From Ophiothrix spiculata (taxonomy: Eukaryota; Echinodermata; Ophiuroidea; Amphilepidida; Ophiotrichidae): a stretch of 28,717 nt of DNA. Positions within the stretch are counted from its first letter, which is position 1, and every line of letters starts with the position of its first letter. The stretch lies in the NCBI GenBank assembly GCA_000969725.1, contig JXSR01S003084.1, one strand, 5' to 3'. The notes under the pieces are model-generated. The model was not told where the DNA came from and made no database searches. It was given only the letters and a program-made list of their open reading frames with translations. Positions 20,997-28,717 of this stretch are shown here, piece by piece. Position numbers and translations under genes: made by a program.

Positions 20997-21856
20997 CGTA
21001 TGATTGACAAGAAATCAAGTCTATTAATGACAGACTGCATATATACAAAAAATGGTTTATGAGCAAAATCTAGCCTGATATTCCTCAATTGATAGAAACC
21101 CTAGCACCCTACCTCAAGATGCATAGACATCGGTGCATCCCGCCTCAAGATGCATATATGGTTAATGTGTCATATCCCAATGTAGGTCATGCCATGGCAC
21201 TCATGTCTAGGCAAAGTATACAGCTATTAATTAAGTTACTGGGCCTGCCTGCCAGGCTGTCAAAATGACTTGCTTTTACCATTTTTCCTCTCTTTGACAA
21301 GGCAAATGAAAAGGATACATTTAGATCTTCTTATTTTAGGATCTCTTCTCATGTTACAGACTTACACATTTTCATATTGATGCTTTTTATGTTAGGAGAG
21401 ACGTTTTTGAGTTACTGATGCGGGTAATTCACAAAATAAGAATTGTCAGGTTCCTTGTATTTCATTTATTTTTGTGATATAATGTTGTCTGTTATGACAT
21501 TTTGTATATTTCTGGTAAATTGATAGGAAACCATCTTCTTAGACAAAATTAAGACATTTCAAACCAGTTTGATTTTGGTTTAAATTCTTTAAATTCTAAC
21601 AAGAGATCCTTTGATAAACTTTACATTTCTTCTATGTTTGCTGCAGTGTTTTTATGTGCAGCCTCGCAAGTTTTTGACACAGCACTGACAGACTGAGTCT
21701 GAGACTGATGAGTTACTTGGTCTAATTTTGAATTTGGACCTCTCCTGGAAACATGATGTTACAAACATGGCCAAGTCAGCAGCCCAGCATTGTCTCTTTC
21801 GAAGAGTTGCCCCATATTTTTTAAAAGAGGTGAACTGCTATCTGATCAACAACTAG

Positions 21857-22178
21857 TAGGCCTGGGACTAAAATCCGGGTACCCGCCTGTCATGAAATTA
21901 CCTGGGTACAAAATCTGCCGACTGATTACCCGAACTAGACAATAAAATCATACAATTTTGAACACATTTTTTTTCATGTTCAACAATTTATGATAAAATC
22001 ATCATCTGATCGAAGTAAACATGATGAATTAATTTTTGGTGTAATTGAGACATCATATTGTCGTAGTAGACCCGTTCTAACAATGTAAATGCTCAGTTAT
22101 CAATACGGTCGGGTACCCAACCGAAAAAAAAAAGTTGGGTACCCTGGTAGCAAATTACCCGAAAAAGTACCAGGCCTA
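21857..22178. mobile_element. hAT-type MITE with 8-bp target duplication
   Basis: The element starts TAGGCCTGGGACT and ends AGTACCAGGCCTA. It is flanked by the direct repeat ACAACTAG at 21849-21856 and 22179-22186. Copy 1 shows the empty site (ATCAACAAGTAGTCAGC). An 8-bp duplication with TA-starting inverted ends is diagnostic of hAT transposition. The interior repeats GGGTACC words (CCGGGTACCCG, GTCGGGTACCCA, TTGGGTACCCT) and has no frame of note, so it is non-autonomous. Confidence 0.92.
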
Positions 22179-22620
22179 ACAACTAGTCAGCACTATACTT
22201 GATTCTGCCATTAATGTTTGACACAGATAAATTTTGCAGTCTTGACTCTTTGAGTTCACCATTTTGGGTAGGAAGTTTAAAATCATTTACAAGTAAATGT
22301 GCAAATGATGGAAATAACTATTTTTATAATTATTAATCTAGATTAGGGTTAAATTGGGTCATTTTCCCAAGAATGTAATCACAAGAAATAAACTTTTCAT
22401 GGTTTACCCACACTTTCAATGAGAATTGAAAATTCATATACCAGCACATGTTAAACCTTGCACGGTCCTCAGTCAGACCTAAAGGCAACTCCAAATCCTA
22501 TAAGAATTCTTGAATTCAAAAGTAATATTTCTGTCCTATTTCACTTGCAGCAAATGCACTGGTATCAAATTCGGATATTGGAGTGCAAAGTATTTTAATA
22601 ACATCATAGCACATTGTAAA

Positions 22621-22671
22621 TGGTACAATGAGAATCCAATACTGCAGCAGTATTGGATTCTCATTGTACCA
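22621..22671. repeat. 51-bp perfect palindrome (long allele, copy 2)
   Basis: Twenty-five base pairs of perfect complement around a single central A. The arm runs TGGTACAATGAGAATCC then AATACTGC. It is the intact form of the palindrome that is shortened in copy 1. Confidence 0.95.
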
Positions 22672-23514
22672 CTTATTCAAAAGAACTCATGTGTAATAAT
22701 AATAATTGTTTGCTTGCTGTATGGTAAATGCATTGACGATTTCTTCTCCATATGCACCGGCTACAAAATTTACTGTATGAAGAATGAAGGCTTAATTTGC
22801 TGATTTTACCTTGCAATATTTCTTTATGCTGTGTAACTTCGTACATAAGAATATAATGGCATAAAGTATAAATTCAATACAGCTTTCACAATTTCAATTC
22901 CTGATGTCTATGATTTTGACAGTAAAACAATTGTTTAAAACATAATGTTTAGAAAATAGCAATACGTGTCATTTCATTTAAAATTGTACATGTATTTCGC
23001 AGGTCTTCATGTTTTCAACTGGGAATATAATTCCAAATTCTCTTGCTACACAGGTAGATTTCTACAAAATAACAAATTCTAATCAACAGTAATGTCACGT
23101 AGTATCTTGACAAAGACATGTAGTTTACATCAAAAGTAACCTTTAACATCATTTAAAAAGTATCTCACAGTACTCCTCTTTGCGAGTAATGTGCAAAGGC
23201 AAGAAACTGCTATAGTCTACCAGTGTTCTCTGTTAGGTTTTTGAGCTTGCGCCAATTCCAGCAATTTTAATAAAGTTGAAGAGGTGCCTATGCCAAAATC
23301 ATGAGCTGAGACTGATAATTGGCCAAATAAAGGAAGGAGAAGAATCGTTTTTACATATTTTCATAAACCGGTGGCGCCAATTTTACCGGCTCCTGCACCA
23401 GTTGCGCGCCATGCGGCCTTTTCAGGAACACAGCCTGAAGTAATATTGCTTAATGCATTTATTACATGTATGAAATGCTTTAAAATGAAATTATACTGCC
23501 AAGGATGTCGATAG

Positions 23515-23922
23515 AAAGCTCTGAATCTAATTAATACTAATAATACTAAAACAAAATAAGTTGTTTTTACCTTTACAATATCTCTAATAGCAAACACCTC
23601 AGAGTTGATATCAGATTACATAAGCACAGTTTGAAATTGAAACTACATTATACATTATTAATGTGCGTTTGAATACAGCATTCTAGATACGGAGACCTGG
23701 CTCTCGAGGGTATGCGAGAAAGCTCTGAATCTAATTGATAATAATAATACTAAATCAAAATAAGTTGTTTTTACCTTTACAGTATAATAATAGCAAACAC
23801 CTCAGAGTTGATATCATATTATATAAGCACAGTTTGAAATTGGAACTGCATTATACAATATTAATGTTTGTTTGAATACAGCATTTTAGATACGGAGGCC
23901 TTAGTCTCGAGGCTATGGGTGT
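23515..23922 (+). repeat. Head of the module duplicated in tandem (offset 204 bp)
   Basis: AAAGCTCTGAATCTAATT occurs at 23515 and 23719, each followed by AATAAGTTGTTTTTACC, AGCAAACACCTCAGAGTTG, CACAGTTTGAAATTG and a GAATACAGCATT block. The junction falls inside TATGCGAGAAAGC. Only copy 3 has the doubling. The two halves differ at several sites, so the event is not very recent. Confidence 0.9.
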
Positions 23923-24180
23923 ACGATATTAACAGAGAGTTGATACAATTAAGGAGATGCATGAACTCACGTAGGTATGTTTTGCTCCATCAAATCCATG
24001 TTAAACTGGTGCCTTGTTTTCAGCAGACATTTTTCATTTCTCTAGAGAAAATATTTTTGTTAACTGGAACGTTCTATTATATACATGTCCCAATTAATGT
24101 TGCAAGGTACTTGTTTATAACTTGAATATTGCTTAATTTCTACTCATAAATTTCTACTCATATATTAAGATGCCAGACTA

Positions 24181-24706
24181 CACTCCCGGTCAAAAGTGTT
24201 TGCGCACAAAACATTTAACCAGCCATATTTCGAGAACCGTTCATCATTTGCGCCATATTTTTTCGGATTTATATTTTGCATACACATATCTAAAAAAACT
24301 CAACAAGCATTGCATTTAACGCATTTGAAAATATGGTGTGCTAAACATATTGTGTACTTTCTTCTGCACACAATAAACGGAGTTTAAATACATAACTGCA
24401 CATTTGTTGGAAAACTTATTACCTGAAAATGTTCTTTACGGCTATACGGTGATAACGAGCATTGACAAAAAAACCCACATAGGTACATATCAAAAAGTGG
24501 GTATGGTGTATTTGTATATGGTCCAGGAAATCGGCCATTTTTAAGGTTATGGAAGATCGAATATCAGAAGAAACATAAATTACTTATATTAGATACATTA
24601 AGCACCTATAAAAAACATAATTTTTTTTCAGAGTCTTGGTCGTTTGATATAATAATTACGTTTTTGCCCGTGCGCAAGAGTGCGCAAACACTTTTGACCG
24701 GGAGTG
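24181..24706. mobile_element. Tc1/mariner-type MITE, 526 bp
   Basis: A perfect 27-bp inverted repeat begins CACTCCCGGTCAAAAGTG and continues TTTGCGCAC (24181-24207 and 24680-24706). The left flank is TA; the right flank reads TC, which the empty site in copy 1 (GACTACATATTC) shows to be a mutated TA. CACTCCCGGTCAAAAGT-type ends are common in Tc1-like transposons. The interior lacks a transposase. The 63-codon frame at 24196-24387 starts within the left end and is not recognisable. Confidence 0.9.
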
Positions 24707-26835
24707 TCCATATTCTTGGTTAGGTAAAAATGAAAAGGATATATTAATTTATTAGACTGAATTTTGTAAATATCTAAATGTTAATTATTGCCTTAATGCA
24801 TCAAGTGTGTGCTATTCTTGAACATGCTATGTCCTTGTGTAAATTCTTGAAAATGGGATGTTTTTCAAAAATACGAACTAGTGACAATAGACTCTTAGAT
24901 GTATACTTTAAAATTCAAGGTAAATATATGTCTAGATAAGAAAGTGTTGTTACACATCTTTCCATCCCCTGTCAATGTGTTCTGTAGTACTCTGAGGTGA
25001 AATTAAACCAGAACTCTTTCAAAATATGGTAAATAATGATGAGATTACAGGTCAGTCTCTTCAGGGACTGTATACATTGTATCTGGATCTAAGCTGTGAT
25101 GAGGATGAAATGTGAGATATTTGTTTACTTTGGATGGATCTCTTTTTCCAATATTTGTTATTGATGCTACTTTTAAGTAGATGATGGCTGCGGCGCCATT
25201 ATAGTAGAGTAGATGATAGAGCTATGTATACACTGTAAATGTTGATTCTTTTAATGCCATGGTTGCCATCATTTTAAATTTATATTCCAAATAATTTTAT
25301 TTTCATTGATTTCTATTCTTGGTTGAATTGTGTACATAAATCAACATCTTACACTTTGAGCCTCGCTTTGGTTTGTCTTCTCACTAACTATCTGAAATTG
25401 GTCCATGTATAATTTGACTTCAAGCTTGGTGTGATTGGCAAGAAATCAAGTCTATTAATGACAGACTATTATATACAAAAAAAGGTTTATGAGCAAAATT
25501 TAGCTTGATATTCCTCAATTGATAGAAAACCCTAGCACCCTGCCTCAAGATGCATAGACATCGGTGCATCACGCTTCAAAATGCATACATGTCTAATGTG
25601 TCATATCCCAATGTAGGTCATGTCATGGTACTCTTGCCAAGGCAAAGTATTAAACTATTAATTAAGTTATTGAGCCTGCCTGCCAGGCTGTCAAAATGAC
25701 TTGCTTTTACCATTTTCCCTCTCTTTGACAGGCTCATGTAAGGGATGCATTTAGATCATCTTATTTTATGTTCTCTTCTCATGTTACAGACATATACTGA
25801 TGCTTTTTATATTAGGAGATGCATATCCTGATTTATGGATTGAAGATAAAAAAGGAACTGACAGTTCATATTTTTGTGATATAATGGCGTCTGTTATGAC
25901 ATATCTTATTGTTGATGTAATTTTGTTGAAGGCAATAATCTAGATATGAGGGAAACTTCTTTTTAGACAAAATGAAGAATGGGTTTGACATTCAGATTTT
26001 GAATTTAAATTAAGAATAGGTTGAACATTTCAAACTAGTTTGCTTTTGTAACTTTCTTTTAACTATTCTTTGATACACATAAACCTGCATTTCATCTATA
26101 TTTGTTGAAGTGTGTTTGGACAGTTCTTTGGCACAACACTGACAGAGACTAAGGTTGTTGAGATACTTGGCCTAACTTTGAATTAGGACCCCTTCTGGAA
26201 AAAATACAAACTGAACTTAAACTGAACTGAATTATGATGTTACAAACATGGTAAAGTCAGCAGTCCAGCGTTCTGGTCTTTCGTAGAGTTACCCCTTATT
26301 TTAAAAAGGAGTTAATCGCTATCTTCACCGCTGTTTGATCTTGACGACAACCAGTCACCACTATACTTGATTGTGTACTTTATTGGTGTACTGCAGTTAA
26401 TGCTATAAGTGTTTGACATAGATTTTTTTAAAATATGTAGTTTTGTTTCATTTATTCATTAAACTTGGTGATATGCTTTTTGAATGATGTAAATGCAAAA
26501 TACTGAAACTCAAGCTCGAATTCAACATTTTGGGTAGGAGGATTAAATCATTTAAAATTATGAGTAAATGTGCAAATAATATAAGGAAATAACAATAATG
26601 ATTAACCTAGATTAGGCCAATAAGAGAAACAAGTCTGTTTACTGTAACAGGTCTGAAAATTGCAATGTGGAATGTGTTTTTTTATTCCAAATCTAAATCC
26701 AATAAGAATTCTTAAATTTAAAAGTAGTATTTCAGACCTATTTTACTCACAGCAAGATACACTACATGTAATATCAAATTTGGGCACTACATGTATAGTG
26801 CAAAGCATTTTAATAACATCACTGCACGTTATAAA

Positions 26836-26886
26836 TGGTACAATGAGAATCCAATACCTCAGCAGTATTGGATTCTCATTGTACCA
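26836..26886. repeat. 51-bp palindrome with opened centre (copy 3)
   Basis: Arms of 22 bp, starting TGGTACAATGAGAATCC, are perfectly complementary. The centre CTCAGCA has lost pairing through substitutions relative to copy 2. Total length equals that of copy 2. Confidence 0.9.
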
Positions 26887-27336
26887 CTTATTCAAAAGAA
26901 CTCATGTGTAATAATAATAATTGTTTGCTTGCTGAGTATGGTAAATGCATCATCAATTTATTCTCCGTATTATGTTCTGGCTACGGAAATTACTGCATGA
27001 AGAATGAAGGCTTAATTTGCTGCTTTTACCTTGCTATTTTCCTCTATGCTGTGTAATTTCTTACATGAGAATATGTGGCATATAGTATAAAGTCAATACA
27101 TCTTTCATAATTTCAAATCAAGATGTCTATAATTTTGACAGAAAACAATTGTAAAAAGCATATTTTTAGTAAATAGCAACATATGTCATTTCATTTAGAA
27201 TCATACATGTATTTCACAGGTCGTTTTCAAATGCTTTCAAAATATAATTCCAAATTCTCTTGCTACAAAGATAGATTTCTGCAAAATTTTAATCAACAGT
27301 TATGTCATGTAGCATCTTTATAAAGATGTGGTTTTG

Positions 27337-27740
27337 GCCATAGACCTTAAAGATATCTTTATGGTCTATGTTTTGACCGAAATTCATACACTCTGCGTGT
27401 CACCTAGGCAATCGGAACGCAAGAATATAAAGTACGCTGAGTTGAAAATTCACAATGCACTGCGCCTGTTGCATTCAGGCTTGAGTGGCGGACGTTTAGA
27501 GCTTTAATGTTTCATTTTGTTTATCGGATGGTGATATATTTAGTTTAGAGAAGTTTTGGATTTTGATTGTCATATAAAGGCCCAATTTCTTTTTACAAAT
27601 GATGCAATATTATTTTTCTGTTGATAATGAATTTGCATTCCATTATGCTTGTAAAATTAAGACAAAATCAAAGCACTTGCTGTAATACAGTCGGCCCCTA
27701 CGGGCCTCGTGAATTGGTCACTTCAAACTTGACCGCGCGT
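27337..27740. other. Copy-3-specific insertion of unknown type
   Basis: Module sequence is continuous up to ATGTGGTTTTGG (about 27337) and resumes at CATTAAAAATGTATCTC (about 27740), where copy 1 has only about 35 bases between the equivalents. The extra DNA is less AT-rich and has CpG words. It starts with a 32-bp near-palindrome (27339-27370, CATAGACCTTAAAGAT with one mismatch) and contains a GGCCCCTACGGGCC hairpin near 27695 and GGTCACTTCAAACTTGACC near 27716. No inverted ends or target duplication could be set, and no frame is recognised. Confidence 0.6.
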
Positions 27741-28293
27741 GCATTAAAAATGTATCTCTTACATATATATACTACTCCTCTTTACAAGAAATGCAATATG
27801 ACACTACCTCTGGTTTATAATTCACAACACCTGAGATAATATTGCTCAATATATTTATAAAATGCTTTAGAATGAGATTATGATGGCAATGATGTTAAAA
27901 GAAAGATCTGAATCTAATACTAATAATACTAAAATAAATCAGTTGTGTTTACCTTTACAATATATCTAATAGCAAACAACTCAAGAGCTGTTATCAGATT
28001 ACAGAAGCACAGTTTGAAATTGAAACTGCGTTATACAATATTAATGTGTATTTGAACATTTTAGAAATGGAGGCCTTGTTCTCGGGAGTATACATGTGCG
28101 ATATTAAATGCAGAGTTGATACAATAAACCAGACTGTGCATGAACTCACGTAGATATGTTTTGTTCCATAAGATTTCTATTAAGTTGGTGGCCTGTTTTT
28201 TCAGACAGATTTTATTTTCATTTATAAATGCTGTAGAGAAAACATGTTTTCATTGAACTAAAGTGCTCTATATATATACATGTTCCAATTATG

Positions 28294-28547
28294 ATAGAAG
28301 ATTTAAACCTTTTTCACAACACAAAGTTGAAAACATACCTCGGAATTTTCAAACGAGATCCTTCGTTTTTCATCAGCGAGATGAGACTGACTCAGATCGT
28401 GACCTTTCGGTACTTGACCTGAGAACAGTCTCGTAGACTCCCGGAAGTTTGTGTCGGCCCCCGTCTCGGTTCAGCGTCGGTTGGTGCAGTCGGATGTGAG
28501 CTGCTTCCTTAATGTTATACCAACACAGATGAACTTTCATGAACGTA
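28294..28547 (-). mobile_element. 5'-truncated GIY-YIG retroelement insertion with 13-bp target duplication
   Basis: TGTTCCAATTATG stands on both sides (28281-28293 and 28548-28560), whereas copies 1 and 2 have a single CCCAATTAATGTTGC at this point. The insert reads on the minus strand: a C-terminal coding piece at its start, then about 80 bases of 3' sequence without a poly-A tail. A long duplication of this size with 5' truncation fits target-primed reverse transcription by a LINE or Penelope-like element. Confidence 0.85.
28373..28547 (-). pseudogene. C-terminal GIY-YIG nuclease fragment (Penelope-like retroelement)
   Basis: The minus-strand frame contains KEAAHIRLHQPTLNRDGGR followed by HKLPGVYETVL. 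The pattern KEA-IR-QP-LNRDGG-LP-VY--LL is, from memory, the C-terminal end of GIY-YIG nuclease domains in reverse-transcriptase retroelements such as Penelope-like elements. The frame ends at a natural-looking stop at 28373, but everything upstream of HTFMKVHLCWYNI is missing because the element was 5'-truncated on insertion. The ATG of the open frame lies in host sequence and has no meaning. The sequence is not the same subfamily as the fragment at 7441-7678, where the same place reads KEAIYVK. Confidence 0.75.
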
Positions 28548-28717
28548 TGTTCCAATTATGTTGCAAGGTACTTATTAAACCTGAAAATCACATTCTACTC
28601 ACTTTAATAAGATATTACCTCCACCAATAAAGACAAATAAGCAACATCTTTCATTTGCATAGTATAGTTGCATTTATTCTTATATGCACTCATCATCTAC
28701 AAAATTTTCATAATAAT

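Larger units (their letters stand above)
18113..23503 (+). repeat. Tandem module, copy 2
   Basis: Head-to-tail with copy 1, same landmark order, same strand. It is the longest copy because it took three private insertions: a TA-flanked element (18979-19752), a fold-back array (20119-20996) and a hAT-type MITE (21857-22178). Without them it would be about 3.4 kb. Near its end it contains CCTGAAGTAATATTGCTTAATGC, shared with copy 3 but absent from copy 1. A CpG-rich piece, ACCGGTGGCGCCAATTTTACC, precedes it (about 23367-23430). Confidence 0.9.
23504..27890 (+). repeat. Tandem module, copy 3
   Basis: Same order and strand as copies 1 and 2, but more diverged in the first 600 bp. Private changes are a duplicated head (about 204 bp offset, 23515-23922), a Tc1-type MITE (24181-24706), a 14-bp tandem duplication TTTCTACTCATA at 24137 and 24151, and about 400 bp of extra sequence near its end (27337-27740). 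It has no insertion at the site where copies 1 and 2 carry the MITE and the fold-back array, so it supplies the empty-site sequence for both. Confidence 0.88.
27891..28717 (+). repeat. Tandem module, copy 4 (partial, runs off the window)
   Basis: Begins at GATGTTAAAAGAAAGATCTG and keeps the head landmarks (CACAGTTTGAAATTG, CAATATTAATGTG, GGAGGCCTTG, CAGAGTTGATACAATA, TGCATGAACTCACGTAG, TTGCAAGGTACTT). It is interrupted by the retroelement fragment at 28294-28547. The last 100 bases (after about 28615) do not clearly follow the other copies. Confidence 0.8.

Noticed and set aside
22621..22671. microRNA hairpin
   Set aside because: A perfect palindrome with a one-base centre lacks a loop and the imperfect stem typical of microRNA precursors.
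28362..28376. Hammerhead-ribozyme-like core on the minus strand (CTGATGA then CGAA), attractive because Penelope-like elements can carry hammerheads
   Set aside because: Between the two core boxes there are only A residues and no stem II, and no helix I/III partners are evident.

Overview
The window is AT-rich, repeat-laden, non-coding animal DNA. It contains no operons, ribosome binding sites or long open frames, and no complete gene could be supported. It has short decayed pieces of retroelement coding sequence, many short DNA-transposon derivatives, fold-back elements and a large tandem array. These features, with two GIY-YIG retroelement fragments of the Penelope-like kind, a TU/FB-type fold-back array and frequent ACATGTA words, suggest a marine invertebrate (echinoderm, hemichordate, amphioxus or a mollusc-like lineage). 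I cannot fix the phylum. The DNA could be intergenic or a large intron. A 145-base run of N (12245-12389) is an assembly gap.

Left part, 1 to about 13.2 kb: single-copy AT-rich DNA with scattered repeats. A 236-bp-offset direct duplication lies at 183-584 and hairpins at 2568-2639 and 3222-3333. A TTAA-flanked piggyBac-like MITE at 4331-4588 carries a tRNA-like 3' half. A decayed GIY-YIG retroelement C-terminus lies on the minus strand (7441-7678), followed by a coding-like frame with GGGGGC repeats (8126-8518), a second TTAA-flanked MITE (8690-9174) and an almost fully self-complementary 175-bp hairpin (9692-9866). The only promoter-like cluster is a TATATAAAG box at 11195 with an AAAATGGCGGC start-site motif at 11605, in a stretch that looks richer in CpG than its surroundings.

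Right part, about 13.3 kb to the end: a head-to-tail array of a module with an ancestral length of roughly 3.3-3.7 kb. There is an old headless relic (13330-13860), copy 1 (14504-18112), copy 2 (18113-23503), copy 3 (23504-27890) and the start of copy 4 (27891 on, running off the window). The copies differ in length mainly because each took its own insertions after duplication. Copy 1 has a TA-flanked MITE (15717-16018). Copy 2 has a 774-bp TA-flanked element (18979-19752), a 0.88-kb fold-back array of 36 GCTCGCTAGTCCGA-type units (20119-20996) and a hAT-type MITE with 8-bp target duplications (21857-22178). Copy 3 has a Tc1-type MITE (24181-24706) and about 400 bp of other DNA near its end. 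Copy 4 has a 5'-truncated GIY-YIG retroelement with a 13-bp target duplication (28294-28547). Because sister copies preserve the empty sites, most insertion boundaries can be read to the base.

The most unusual signals are the fold-back array with higher-order repeats in both arms, its sitting in the same module interval as the copy-1 MITE with which it shares an 11-mer, a palindrome that is 51 bp in two copies and exactly 24 bp shorter in the third, and a roughly 245-bp tract almost identical between copies 1 and 2 but diverged in copy 3.
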